Of a stretch of DNA of 64,000 nucleotides, positions 8,318-17,184 are shown in pieces. A model generated the notes under the pieces. The model searched no databases, was not told the DNA's origin, and was given only the letters and a program-made list of their open reading frames with translations. The number at the start of each line of letters is the position of its first letter. Within the stretch, counting starts at the first letter, position 1. Both the position numbers and the translations under genes were made by a program. Source of the stretch: Terribacillus sp. DMT04 (lineage in GTDB: Bacteria > Bacillota > Bacilli > Bacillales > Amphibacillaceae). The DNA is taken from contig NZ_CP077639.1 of NCBI RefSeq assembly GCF_019056395.1, positions 336,501 to 400,500 on the forward strand. The letters run 5' to 3'.

Positions 8318-8391
8318 AATTAAAAAAGTAATTGATCTTATGCTGATCCTAGAGAGTAATAGCTTACTAGGAAATGGAATGGATAATGAAA

Positions 8392-8421
8392 ATGACATAC
8401 TAATCTTATATGTTGTATACT
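8392..8421 (+). promoter_or_regulatory. Candidate sigma-A promoter for gapN
   Basis: ATGACA (8392-8397), an 18-nt spacer and TATACT (8416-8421) lie 150 nt before the gapN start. The resulting AT-rich leader holds a small ACCTT/AAGGT hairpin near 8428-8443. Otherwise I see nothing in the gene-free stretch 8320-8570. Confidence 0.45.
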
Positions 8422-8570
8422 CAAAAACCTTGATTTAAAGGTAAACAAATAAAAAATAAATTTGAGCAAAATGATTTCATTATAAAAATATTAGTAGTAG
8501 AATGGGTGTCAGTAACTTTTTTAAGTTTTTTAATTAAATAAACTAACTGTAACACAAGGAGGAGAAAGTA

Positions 8571-10016
8571 ATGGAGTCAACATTAACAGCGCAACAATAT
8601 TATGTGAACGGTGAATGGAAAGAAAGCAGCACAGGTAACGTTGTAGAAATACTATCCCCGTACAAAGATGGTGTTGTCGGTACTGTTCAGGCGTTATCGC
8701 AGGAAGAAGCCGAAGCAGCAATTCAATCTGCTAAGCAAGCGCAAAAATCCTGGGCAAAAGTTAGCTTGCAGGAAAGAGCAGATCTGCTGTATAAATGGGC
8801 AGATGAGCTGCTTGCAATGCAGGATGAAATTGCACAAACAATGATGCAAGAAGTTGGAAAGAGCCTGAAGGATGCGAAAAGTGAAGTGCAGCGGACATAT
8901 GATTATATCCGTTATACTGCGCAAGAAGCGCTGCATACTAATGGGGAAAGCATGAAAGGCGACCGTTTTCCAGGAGGATCCAGCTCGAAGGTTGGTATTG
9001 TGGACCGTGTACCTTTAGGTGTAGTGCTAGCGATTTCACCGTTTAATTATCCAGTGAACTTATCAGCATCTAAACTTGCTCCAGCACTTATTTCCGGTAA
9101 TACAGTCATCTTTAAGCCAGCAACTCAAGGCGCTTTGAGCGGCATTAAAATGATGGAAGCACTTGATCGTGCAGGGCTGCCGGCAGGGGTTGTTAATATC
9201 GTTACTGGCCGTGGTTCCGTTATTGGTGACTTCCTTGTGGAACATAAAGATATAAGCATGGTTTCCTTTACAGGTGGCACGAAAACGGGAGAAAATCTGG
9301 CGAAAATCGCAGGGATGAAACCAGTTGTACTTGAGCTGGGCGGTAAGGATCCAGGGATTGTCCGCGAAGATGCGGACTTGGATAAAGCAGTAAAAAATAT
9401 TATAAGCGGCGCTTATTCTTATTCTGGGCAGCGCTGCACAGCTATTAAGCGTGTACTTGTGCATGACAATGCAGCAGATGAGCTAGTAGCTAAATTGAAA
9501 GAGCAAGTGGCTGAACTTGCGGTTGGATCACCAGAAGAAAGCAATACGGTTGTTCCATTGATTGATAGTAAATCGGCTGATGGTGTGCAAGCGCTCATTG
9601 ACGATGCATTGGCTAAAGGTGCCACATTAGTGGCTGGCAACAAACGAGAAGGCAACTTGATTCACCCGACATTGCTTGATCATGTAACGGAAGATATGGA
9701 TGTAGCTTGGGTGGAGCCGTTCGGTCCCGTATTGCCTGTCATACGTGTTGGTTCTGATGAAGAAGCAATAGAAATTGCTAACAAATCACAATATGGATTG
9801 CAAGCGAGCATTTTCACACGTGATGTGGATAAAGCATTTTATATCGCAAATGAATTAGAGGTCGGCGCTGTTCAAATCAACGGACGCACAGAGCGTGGTC
9901 CTGACCACTTCCCATTCCTTGGTGTAAAAGGTTCTGGTATGGGGACACAAGGAATTGCTAACAGCATTCTTTCCATGACTCGTGAGAAATTAACTGTGTT
10001 AAATTTAGATAACTAA
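8571..10016 (+). CDS. gapN: NADP-dependent non-phosphorylating glyceraldehyde-3-phosphate dehydrogenase
   Basis: A 481-residue member of the aldehyde dehydrogenase superfamily. It follows streptococcal GapN closely along its length, including SPFNYPVNL, LELGGKD with catalytic Glu255, YSGQRCTAIKRVLV with nucleophile Cys289, and a C-terminal GPDHFPFLGVKGSG block in the position of TDNFPFLGAKKSG. GapN converts glyceraldehyde-3-phosphate directly to 3-phosphoglycerate, giving NADPH but no ATP. A strong AAGGAGGAG ribosome site precedes the ATG. It is monocistronic and meets the malic enzyme gene, another NAD(P)H source, tail to tail. Confidence 0.9.
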   Translation: MESTLTAQQYYVNGEWKESSTGNVVEILSPYKDGVVGTVQALSQEEAEAAIQSAKQAQKSWAKVSLQERADLLYKWADELLAMQDEIAQTMMQEVGKSLKDAKSEVQRTYDYIRYTAQEALHTNGESMKGDRFPGGSSSKVGIVDRVPLGVVLAISPFNYPVNLSASKLAPALISGNTVIFKPATQGALSGIKMMEALDRAGLPAGVVNIVTGRGSVIGDFLVEHKDISMVSFTGGTKTGENLAKIAGMKPVVLELGGKDPGIVREDADLDKAVKNIISGAYSYSGQRCTAIKRVLVHDNAADELVAKLKEQVAELAVGSPEESNTVVPLIDSKSADGVQALIDDALAKGATLVAGNKREGNLIHPTLLDHVTEDMDVAWVEPFGPVLPVIRVGSDEEAIEIANKSQYGLQASIFTRDVDKAFYIANELEVGAVQINGRTERGPDHFPFLGVKGSGMGTQGIANSILSMTREKLTVLNLDN

Positions 10017-10020
10017 AAAA

Positions 10021-10044
10021 GAGGAACCCCATAAGGGATTCCTC
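10021..10044 (-). terminator. Terminator of the malic enzyme gene
   Basis: GAGGAACCCC/GGGATTCCTC with an ATAA loop. On the minus strand the hairpin is followed by a run of T (plus-strand AAAAAA at 10015-10020). Confidence 0.85.
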
Positions 10045-10047
10045 CTC

Positions 10048-10076
10048 AGGCAGAGCTTCCATGCTCTGTCTTTTTT
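10048..10076 (+). terminator. Terminator of gapN
   Basis: AGGCAGAGC pairs with GCTCTGTCT (one G-U) over a 6-nt loop, followed by T residues. It lies beyond the minus-strand terminator, so each transcript must pass the other's hairpin first. Confidence 0.85.
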
Positions 10077-10078
10077 GT

Positions 10079-11317
10079 TTAGTCTTCGTCAATTAATGTA
10101 AGCTGACGCGTTTTCTCTGCTACTTCTTCTGGATCAATCGTAATACGGTTCACACCAGTATCCATTGCTGCTTTCGCTACAGCTTTGGCAACAGCTGGAG
10201 CAACGCGAGGATCGAATGGAGCTGGGATTACGTAGTCTTCGTTCAAATCGCTCTCGTCGATTAGCTCAGCAATCGCTTTGGCAGCGGCAATTTTCATTTC
10301 TTCGTTAATACCGGTTGCGCGAACATCCAGTGCACCGCGGAAAATACCAGGGAATGCTAATACGTTGTTCACCTGGTTCGGGAAGTCAGAACGGCCAGTT
10401 CCGATAACACGAGCGCCTGCTTCTTTCGCATCGGTTGGCAAGATTTCCGGATCAGGGTTTGCCATTGCGAAGATGATTGGATCTTTCGCCATTGTGCGCA
10501 CGTCATCTTGAGAAAGCAGATTCGCAAGGGATACACCGATGAACACATCTGCATCCTTGATCGCATCAGACAGGCTTCCTTCTTGACGGTCACGGTTTGT
10601 AATTTTCGCAACGCGGTCTTTCATTTTGTTCATGCCTTCCGGGCGACCTTCATAGATCATCCCTTTGGAGTCACACATGATCACGTTATTCACACCAAGG
10701 CTGTGCAGCAATTCGATGATTGCAATACCAGCCGCGCCAGCACCATTTGCGACAACTTTGATATTGTCGAAGCTTTTGCCAACCAATTTAAGGGCGTTCA
10801 ATAGACCAGCAACTGTTACAATCGCAGTCCCGTGCTGATCATCATGGAATACAGGGATATCTGTTTCTGCTTTTAGGCGTTCTTCAATTTCGAAGCAGCG
10901 CGGTGCAGAGATATCTTCCAAATTGACACCGCCGAATGTTGGCGCCATTAGTTTAACTGTACGGACGATTTCATCAACATCATTTGTATCCAGCACGATT
11001 GGGAAGCTGTCCACACCTGCGAAGCTCTGGAATAGAACTGATTTTCCTTCCATTACTGGCAGAGATGCTTCTGGGCCGATATTTCCAAGGCCAAGTACAG
11101 CAGAACCGTCGCTGACAACAGCAACCATATTGCCTTTCATTGTATATTCGTACACATCATCTTTATTCTGATGAATTTCTTTACATGGTTCCGCTACACC
11201 TGGAGAGTAGGCAAGACTCAAATCTGTCGCGTTACGAACAGGAATCTTCGACTTCATTGTCAGTTTCCCTTTGTTTTCGCGATGTATTTTTAGTGCGTCT
11301 TCTCTTAGATTGCTCAT
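10079..11317 (-). CDS. ytsJ: NAD(P)-dependent malic enzyme, YtsJ-like
   Basis: A 412-residue malic enzyme. It carries the malate-binding region LAYSPGVAEPC, the metal-binding block FHDDQHGTAIVT, the Rossmann motif NGAGAAGIAI and the C-terminal GRSDFPNQVNN segment. Oxidative decarboxylation of malate gives pyruvate, CO2 and NAD(P)H. Length and sequence are close to B. subtilis YtsJ, the main NADP-using malic enzyme of that species. Start at 11317 (MSNLRED) is chosen over 11326, because GAAGGGAT is 9 nt upstream and the protein then aligns with YtsJ's N-terminus. Cofactor preference is inferred from the YtsJ similarity. Confidence 0.92.
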   Translation of the reverse strand: MSNLREDALKIHRENKGKLTMKSKIPVRNATDLSLAYSPGVAEPCKEIHQNKDDVYEYTMKGNMVAVVSDGSAVLGLGNIGPEASLPVMEGKSVLFQSFAGVDSFPIVLDTNDVDEIVRTVKLMAPTFGGVNLEDISAPRCFEIEERLKAETDIPVFHDDQHGTAIVTVAGLLNALKLVGKSFDNIKVVANGAGAAGIAIIELLHSLGVNNVIMCDSKGMIYEGRPEGMNKMKDRVAKITNRDRQEGSLSDAIKDADVFIGVSLANLLSQDDVRTMAKDPIIFAMANPDPEILPTDAKEAGARVIGTGRSDFPNQVNNVLAFPGIFRGALDVRATGINEEMKIAAAKAIAELIDESDLNEDYVIPAPFDPRVAPAVAKAVAKAAMDTGVNRITIDPEEVAEKTRQLTLIDED

Positions 11318-11464
11318 GTATTTCATCCCTTCTTTATATGTAAATACTTTTAGTTAGATTTCTATATCAGCTTCGATTATACCTGTCTGTGAAGGAAGAA
11401 AGCGATTAATTGGCTTGTGATTTCACTTATATAACTAAACTAATATATAGTTAAAATAAATTAA

Positions 11465-11689
<225 letters not shown>

Positions 11690-11692
11690 AAG

Positions 11693-11731
11693 ATACAGCA
11701 CCTAACCAGATAATCTGGTTAGGTGCTGTAT
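11693..11731. terminator. Perfect 18-bp bidirectional terminator
   Basis: The arms 11693-11710 and 11714-11731 pair perfectly around a TAA loop. The element separates the small plus-strand gene from the convergent dehydrogenase. Confidence 0.85.
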
Positions 11732-11740
11732 TTATTGGAA

Positions 11741-12484
11741 TCAGCCCTTTTGCTGTGTTGGTCGAATGAGCAGTTCGTTGACCGCTACATCGTCAGGCTC
11801 GCTTAATGCAAAGCGGACAGCTCGTGCGATACTATCTGGTGTGACGGCGGCATCTAGCACCTCGCCCATGCCTTCCCGTATTTCATCGTCTGTTATGCTA
11901 TCCGGAAGTTCTGTTTTAATAGCACCTGGTGAGATGATGGTCGTGCGGATATTATTCGCTGCTTCTTCCTGGCGCAAGCCTTCTGTAATGGCTCGGACGG
12001 CAAACTTTGTTCCGGAATAGACAGCTGATCCGGGACTTGCTTTGTGCCCTGCTACAGAAGAGGTATTGATAATATGACCTTGTTTTCGTTCGCGCATATG
12101 CGGCAATACAGCGGCAATGCCATATAATACACCTTTTATATTTACGTCCACCATGGTGTCCCACTCAGAAATTTTCTTCTTATGCATGAAAGAGAGCGGC
12201 ATTAATCCGGCGTTGTTGAATATAGCATCAATCTGACCATACGTATCAAGTGCCAGCTGTGCCAACTGTTCGACTTCTTCTTGGTTGGTAACATCTGTTG
12301 CTTGGTAGACGGCCTCTCCGCCGTTATTCTTAATTTCATCTGCCAGCTCTTGCAAACGCTCTTCCCGGCGTGCGGCAAGTACAACTTTGGCACCATGCTC
12401 CGCCAGTTCCTTTGCTGTAGCCTCGCCGATACCGCTTGATGCGCCTGTAATGATGACAACTTTACCTTGGACATTTTCACTCAT
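11741..12484 (-). CDS. Short-chain dehydrogenase/reductase, classical SDR
   Basis: A 247-residue classical SDR. It has the NAD(P) motif TGASSGIG at residues 14-21, AARR after strand 2 (basic, favouring NADP), NNAG, the catalytic Ser in NTSSVAG and YSGTK with catalytic Tyr and Lys. It is similar to broad-range YdfG/clavaldehyde-reductase-like enzymes, which reduce carbonyls or oxidise hydroxy acids. GAGGAG lies about 10 nt before ATG. It stands alone. The substrate is not predictable from sequence. Confidence 0.85.
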   Translation of the reverse strand: MSENVQGKVVIITGASSGIGEATAKELAEHGAKVVLAARREERLQELADEIKNNGGEAVYQATDVTNQEEVEQLAQLALDTYGQIDAIFNNAGLMPLSFMHKKKISEWDTMVDVNIKGVLYGIAAVLPHMRERKQGHIINTSSVAGHKASPGSAVYSGTKFAVRAITEGLRQEEAANNIRTTIISPGAIKTELPDSITDDEIREGMGEVLDAAVTPDSIARAVRFALSEPDDVAVNELLIRPTQQKG

Positions 12485-12553
12485 AATTAAATTGCTCCTC
12501 TCAGGTTACCATTCTTCTTATCTATAACCTATTTACCAATCCCGAAACATAAA

Positions 12554-12577
12554 AAGAGCCTCCTAAAGGAGACTCTT
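12554..12577 (-). terminator. Terminator of the PepSY gene
   Basis: AAGAGCCTCC/GGAGACTCTT with a TAAA loop, and T residues on the minus strand. Confidence 0.85.
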
Positions 12578-12582
12578 GGATA

Positions 12583-13122
12583 TTAATCGTCATCACCATC
12601 ATCCGTTTCTCTTTCTGTATACGTTACTTCACCTGTTTCGGCATCAACTGTTACTTCAATTTCTTCTTTGCCGTTACGAAGCTCAACATCATATTCTAAT
12701 TTCCCATCATCTTCATCAAGGCTGATCTCAGTTAGTGCAGCGCCTTTCTCTTGAGCAAGAGCTGTTTCTGCCGCAGTTTTAAGGTCGACTTTTGGCTGTG
12801 GCGCTTGATTATTGTCATCGTCATCATCATCGTCATCTTTCCTTGAATCCACAGTGCCGTCATCAGCATTTACATGAAGGTCGTATTCGTTTTTGTCATC
12901 ATTTACATCAACCTCATAATAAGCATTTCCATTCCGAGATTCGAGTTCAACACTTGTAACAGTGCCAGCTTGCTCCTTGCTAGCGTTATCGATTGCTTGA
13001 TTCAGATTTACTTTTGTATCAGTCGGTACGTTGTCATCGGCACTTACGTGATGATAGCCAAACCCTAATCCTGCTGCCAATACCACTGCTAAACCGCTTG
13101 CTGCTAAATTTTTCTTTTTCAT
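12583..13122 (-). CDS. Secreted PepSY-domain protein with Asp-rich linker
   Basis: About 179 residues. The N-terminus is a signal peptide or anchor (KKKNL then a hydrophobic run GLAVVLAAGLGFGYHH). Two PepSY repeats follow: VNLNQAIDNASKEQAGTV with a strand pair to VDSR, then VDLKTAAETALAQEKG to EVTY. An unbroken run of eight Asp joins them and the tail is also acidic. PepSY domains are extracellular and can inhibit peptidases or bind peptide; the Asp runs suggest cation binding, which is inference. The start at 13122 has AAGGAG 9 nt upstream. Monocistronic. Confidence 0.85.
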   Translation of the reverse strand: MKKKNLAASGLAVVLAAGLGFGYHHVSADDNVPTDTKVNLNQAIDNASKEQAGTVTSVELESRNGNAYYEVDVNDDKNEYDLHVNADDGTVDSRKDDDDDDDDNNQAPQPKVDLKTAAETALAQEKGAALTEISLDEDDGKLEYDVELRNGKEEIEVTVDAETGEVTYTERETDDGDDD

Positions 13123-13238
13123 TTCATCCATCTCCTTGTTTGTTGTTATGGTTCTACTATATCCGAAGCTTCTGAGAGCAGTATGAAGCGAAAATTAGAA
13201 AACACTGAGAAAAGAAGAAGACCTTTCACAGACTAATT

Positions 13239-13263
13239 GTTTCATCTTGCGCATAACGGGAAA
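13239..13263 (+). promoter_or_regulatory. Sigma-B-like promoter before the aldehyde dehydrogenase
   Basis: GTTTCA, a 13-nt spacer and GGGAAA agree with the general-stress sigma-B pattern (GTTTAA-N12-15-GGGTAT) and lie 39 nt before the GTG start. Confidence 0.5.
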
Positions 13264-13301
13264 AGTTTCTAAGTCGAGACAAATCCTAAGGAGGCGTTAA
13301 C

Positions 13302-14759
13302 GTGAAACAGCAGTTTGATTTACTTTATATAAATGGTGAATGGCGTAAAGGGAATAGCGACAAGACTTTTGAAAATGTGAATCCTTACAATGGAGAGACG
13401 CTGCTTACAATTCAAGGTGCAAATGAAGAAGATGTAGATGAAGCTTACCAGGCAGCTGCCCAAGCGCAGAAGGAGTGGGCAGAGCAACCGCCGCAAGTGA
13501 AGCGAGGTTTAATTGAGAAGGCAATTCAAATTATGGAAGAAGAGAAAGAACTGTATATTGAATGGCTTATCAAGGAAGCGGGCAGTACGTACCGGAAGGC
13601 TGTCGGTGAATTAACAACTGCAATCAATTTTATGAAAGAAGCGGCCTCTTATCCAAACCGGATGAAAGGGGAAGTATTTTTATCTCACGTTCCTGGTAAA
13701 GTCAACAAAGTGTATCAAGAGCCGCTTGGTGTAGTCGGCGTAATCAGTCCTTGGAACTTTCCGCTGCATTTAACGATGCGCTCTGTGGCGGCAGCATTAG
13801 CAACGGGGAATAGTGTTGTTATTAAACCATCTAAAGATACAACTGTAACAGCGGGATCATTAGTTGCGGCTGTATTTGAAGAGGCAGGGGCGCCGAAAGG
13901 GTTAATCAATTTAGTGAGTGGTAAAAGCTCCGAAATTGGTGATGCCTTCGTGAAACATCCAATCCCAAGAATGATTTCCTTTACAGGTTCTACGGGAGTT
14001 GGGAAGCATATCGCGGCACTTGCGGCAGGTGAATTGAAAAGTACAGCATTAGAGCTGGGCGGCAATAACGTCCTCATCGTAATGGAAGACAGCAATATGG
14101 ACGCAGCAGTTGAATCCGCTGTTTACGGAAAGTTTTATCATCAAGGGCAGGTTTGTATCGCTCTGAATCGTATATTAGTCCAATCTTCAATAGCAGAAGA
14201 GTTCACGAGCAAGTTCGTTGAAAAAGTGAAGCAACTGCGATACGGTGATCCTGCAGATGAAAACACCCAAGTAGGTCCAATCATAAACGAGCAGCAAGTG
14301 GACAGCATAAAAGAGCAGCTGCAGCGTGCAATTGATGCCGGAGCAAATGTTCTGACCGGCGGTAATTGGAATGGCAATGTCTTAGAGCCTACTGTCGTCA
14401 ATAAAGTGGACAATCAATCTCCGCTCGCAGCAGAAGAGATATTCGGACCAATTGCCCCAATTATTACGTTCGAAACAGAAGACGACGCAGTAGCGATGGC
14501 TAATGCGCATCCGTACGGTCTTTCTGGTGCGGTACACTCCACAGTCGGTCATGGGGAACAGATTGCGCGCCGGATTGAAACAGGTATGATTCACGTGAAC
14601 GATCAAAGCATCAATGATGAACCGCAAGCTCCTTTTGGCGGTGTGAAGCAGTCTGGTCTCGGACGTTTTAACGGCAAATGGGCACTAGAAGAATTCACGG
14701 AGACCAAATGGATTGGTGTACAAAATGAACGTACAGATTATGACAGCTTTTTAAAATAA
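13302..14759 (+). CDS. NAD(P)-dependent aldehyde dehydrogenase, vanillin/benzaldehyde dehydrogenase type
   Basis: A 485-residue aldehyde dehydrogenase. SPWNFPLHL and the GSTGVG loop form the NAD site, Glu251 sits in LELGGNN, and the nucleophile Cys285 in HQGQVCIALNR. The closest remembered relatives are YfmT/YcbD-like enzymes of Bacillus, which oxidise aromatic or sugar-derived aldehydes. A strong AAGGAGG precedes the GTG start. It is followed after 20 nt by an NAD(P)H-binding protein, probably in one operon under the sigma-B-like promoter upstream, suggesting a detoxifying role under stress. Confidence 0.87.
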   Translation: MKQQFDLLYINGEWRKGNSDKTFENVNPYNGETLLTIQGANEEDVDEAYQAAAQAQKEWAEQPPQVKRGLIEKAIQIMEEEKELYIEWLIKEAGSTYRKAVGELTTAINFMKEAASYPNRMKGEVFLSHVPGKVNKVYQEPLGVVGVISPWNFPLHLTMRSVAAALATGNSVVIKPSKDTTVTAGSLVAAVFEEAGAPKGLINLVSGKSSEIGDAFVKHPIPRMISFTGSTGVGKHIAALAAGELKSTALELGGNNVLIVMEDSNMDAAVESAVYGKFYHQGQVCIALNRILVQSSIAEEFTSKFVEKVKQLRYGDPADENTQVGPIINEQQVDSIKEQLQRAIDAGANVLTGGNWNGNVLEPTVVNKVDNQSPLAAEEIFGPIAPIITFETEDDAVAMANAHPYGLSGAVHSTVGHGEQIARRIETGMIHVNDQSINDEPQAPFGGVKQSGLGRFNGKWALEEFTETKWIGVQNERTDYDSFLK

Positions 14760-14779
14760 TACAGAAATGAGGGATTCGC

Positions 14780-15430
14780 ATGAGTAAGGTATTTATTATT
14801 GGAGCAAACGGTAAAGTAGGTAAAAATCTAGTTAATGTATTGAATGAGAAGAAAGAGCACGAAGTCTCCGTTGGTTTGCGTAAAAAAGAGCAATTTGAAT
14901 ACTTTGAAGAAAAAGGCGTAAAACCTGTTCTTTTAAACTTAGAAGATAACCTAGACGCGATTACAGACGCGATTAGTGATTCTGATGTTGTTGTATTTAC
15001 AGCTGGTTCTGGCGGCAGCACAGGTCCGGATAAAACATTAACAATTGACTTGGATGGGGCGGCTAAATCCGTGCAAGCTGCTGAGAAAATCGGAGCAAAA
15101 CAATTTATCATGGTCAGTGCAATTCATGCCGATGCACCTGAACACTGGACAGAAGATATGAAGCCTTATTATATTGCGAAACATTACGCAGACAATATCA
15201 TTCAAGCGAGCAAGCTGAACTACACGATTCTTCGTCCGGGCGGTTTATCTGATGAAGCAGGAACAGGGAAAGTAACAACTGACCCATCAGACTTCAAGAC
15301 AACAATGATTCCGCGCGAAGATGTAGCACGCGCGATTGAAGCAGCTATCGGCAATGAGAACGCAGAAGGTAAGGTTGTTTCCTTGTTGGCTGGAGATACA
15401 CCAGTTGAAGAAATTTACGAAGCACTATAA
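14780..15430 (+). CDS. yhfK: NAD(P)H-binding atypical SDR, YhfK-like
   Basis: A 216-residue atypical short-chain dehydrogenase of the NmrA/HSCARG type. The N-terminal Rossmann motif is IGANGKVGKNLV, and ILRPGGLSDEAGTG and IPREDVARAI are typical of the YhfK group. Such proteins bind NAD(P)H and act as reductases or redox sensors; the classical Tyr-X3-Lys is degenerate (YYIAKHYAD). It follows the aldehyde dehydrogenase by 20 nt and ends in a terminator, so the two are probably co-expressed. Confidence 0.82.
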   Translation: MSKVFIIGANGKVGKNLVNVLNEKKEHEVSVGLRKKEQFEYFEEKGVKPVLLNLEDNLDAITDAISDSDVVVFTAGSGGSTGPDKTLTIDLDGAAKSVQAAEKIGAKQFIMVSAIHADAPEHWTEDMKPYYIAKHYADNIIQASKLNYTILRPGGLSDEAGTGKVTTDPSDFKTTMIPREDVARAIEAAIGNENAEGKVVSLLAGDTPVEEIYEAL

Positions 15431-15433
15431 TTG

Positions 15434-15462
15434 AAAGGATCGCTAATTTAGCGGTCCTTTTT
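15434..15462 (+). terminator. Terminator of the aldehyde dehydrogenase-yhfK unit
   Basis: AAAGGATCGCT pairs with AGCGGTCCTTT (one U-G) over a 5-nt loop, then T residues. Confidence 0.87.
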
Positions 15463-15598
15463 GATTTGGATAAGATTGTATTTTTTTACGGTGTGATTTA
15501 AAGTTAATACATGAGTTGGATTAGATTGAAATCACGAGATGGATAAGATACTACAATAATCTGAGCAAAGATATCTTTGGGTAGTGGGGCGGTTAGCG

Positions 15599-16141
15599 GT
15601 GAAAAAGCACATAGAAAGAAGACTAGCGTATTTGTACTCGGGTGAGTTAGCTTCAGTCATTTTATTTCTTCCAGTAAGCGGGCTTATTAATATGGCATAT
15701 CCGCACTTAAAGCTGTACGCTCTTTTTTCATTTTGGACATCATTCATCTTATTAGAGGTTCTGTTAATACAAGGGACTTTGTATTGGTATAGCAAGCTTA
15801 AAAGACTCCGAAAAGAATATACTACAGTAACACCCGCTAATTTGGTTAGACAGTTAGCCCGCCTAAAAAAACTGAATGTAATTCTTATTATTATCTGTCT
15901 GACAGCCTTTATCTATGATTACTTCTCTTGGAATCCTAACTGGCCTAATGGCGGATTGCTAGTATCTGTTTTTATCTTTGTATTTGCCGTGTTAGAGTAC
16001 ATAAACTACTTTCATACGCAGCTATCGTATGACAATGCAGCTGATTTGAGGTATTTATTTCAACGGAAAGTGCTGAAGCCAGCGTGTATAAAACGAGATA
16101 TCAATCGATTACATAATAACAAAAACAAGAACCTCGCTTAA
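15599..16141 (+). CDS. Conserved four-helix membrane protein of unknown function
   Basis: About 180 residues with four transmembrane segments arranged as two pairs (ASVILFLPVSGLINMAY, SFILLEVLLIQGTLYWY, then two after residue 95). A basic loop lies between the pairs (SKLKRLRKEY), and a cytoplasmic tail with EYINYFHTQLSYDNAAD follows. The pattern is familiar from Bacillaceae conserved hypothetical proteins, but I know no function. GTG 15599 is preferred over GTG 15584, with GGGG about 10 nt upstream; both are plausible. Monocistronic. Confidence 0.7.
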   Translation: MKKHIERRLAYLYSGELASVILFLPVSGLINMAYPHLKLYALFSFWTSFILLEVLLIQGTLYWYSKLKRLRKEYTTVTPANLVRQLARLKKLNVILIIICLTAFIYDYFSWNPNWPNGGLLVSVFIFVFAVLEYINYFHTQLSYDNAADLRYLFQRKVLKPACIKRDINRLHNNKNKNLA

Positions 16142-16157
16142 GTGAGGTTCTTGTTTT
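16122..16157. terminator. Bidirectional terminator after the four-helix protein
   Basis: Arms 16122-16135 and 16144-16157 (AAAACAAGAACCTC/GAGGTTCTTGTTTT) overlap the stop codon. They also serve the convergent ywcH-like gene. Confidence 0.85.
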
Positions 16158-16177
16158 GTGTAACTGCTATGCGGACT

Positions 16178-17161
16178 TTACCAAAGCTCAGATAGCAATG
16201 TATAGCTCTTTCTGCGTTTCTCTTGATCGTGGATATCCGATGTAACAATAAGTTCATCAAACTGTGTTTTCGCATGGAAAGCTTCCAGTTCATTCGCAAC
16301 TTTCTCTTTATCTCCGACGAAGGAGTAAGTCAGTGTGTTGGTGACATGAAGTTTTTCCTGCTCGTTCCAGATATGATCCATGCTTTCAACAGGTGCTGTG
16401 GATGCACCGGAACGGCCGCGAATGATGCTGAGGAATTTCTGTTTCAATGTTGTTGATAGAAATTCAGCTTCTTCATTCGTATCTGCTACAACAGCATTTA
16501 CTGTTACCATTGCATACGGTTTATCCAAGTATGCAGATGGCTGGAATCGCTCGCGGTAAAGTCGAAGTGCATTATGCAACTCGCCGGGTGCAAAGTGACT
16601 TGCGAATGCGAAAGGCAATCCGAGCATGGCAGCAAGCTGTGCGCTAAATGTACTGGAGCCTAGTAGATAGACAGGTACATGCGTGCCGTGACCAGGGTGT
16701 GCTTTGATTGGCAGATTGTCGTCACCAAGGTATTGGAGCAGCTCTTGCACATCTTCCGGGAATTTTTCTGCACTTGTATGTGCATCACGACGTAAAGCGC
16801 GGCTTGTCATAAAGTCTGTGCCAGGTGCGCGGCCAAGGCCAAGGTCGATACGATCTGAATACATTGTTGCCAACGTTCCGAATTGCTCCGCTACAACGAG
16901 CGGCGCATGGTTTGGCAGCATCACACCGCCGGAGCCAACGCGGATTGTGGAGCTATGACTGGCAAGGTAGCCAATCAATACGGCAGTAGCGGAGCTTGCG
17001 ATTGTCGGCATGTTGTGGTGCTCGGCGACCCAATAACGTTTGTAGTCCAATTTTTCCGTATGCTGAATGAGCTGTTTACTGTGTTCAAAGGCTTCTTTTG
17101 GTGTTTGGCTATCTGGTACAGGTGATAAGTCCAAAACCGATAAAGGTGTTCTGGTCATCAT
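16178..17161 (-). CDS. ywcH: Luciferase-like flavin monooxygenase, YwcH-like
   Basis: A 327-residue member of the bacterial-luciferase-like (LLM) flavin oxidoreductases, with the usual start [13 protein letters not shown], the WVAEHHNMP motif near residue 45 that belongs to the MsnO8/YwcH subgroup, [10 protein letters not shown] and GLGRAPGTD. These enzymes use reduced FMN. It begins 23 nt after the nitroreductase gene, which can supply reduced flavin. The same order (nfrA-ywcH) is known in B. subtilis. GAGGAAG lies 8 nt before ATG. The substrate is unknown. Confidence 0.88.
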   Translation of the reverse strand: MMTRTPLSVLDLSPVPDSQTPKEAFEHSKQLIQHTEKLDYKRYWVAEHHNMPTIASSATAVLIGYLASHSSTIRVGSGGVMLPNHAPLVVAEQFGTLATMYSDRIDLGLGRAPGTDFMTSRALRRDAHTSAEKFPEDVQELLQYLGDDNLPIKAHPGHGTHVPVYLLGSSTFSAQLAAMLGLPFAFASHFAPGELHNALRLYRERFQPSAYLDKPYAMVTVNAVVADTNEEAEFLSTTLKQKFLSIIRGRSGASTAPVESMDHIWNEQEKLHVTNTLTYSFVGDKEKVANELEAFHAKTQFDELIVTSDIHDQEKRRKSYTLLSELW

Positions 17162-17184
17162 GTATTCTTCCTCTCTGGAACTTC

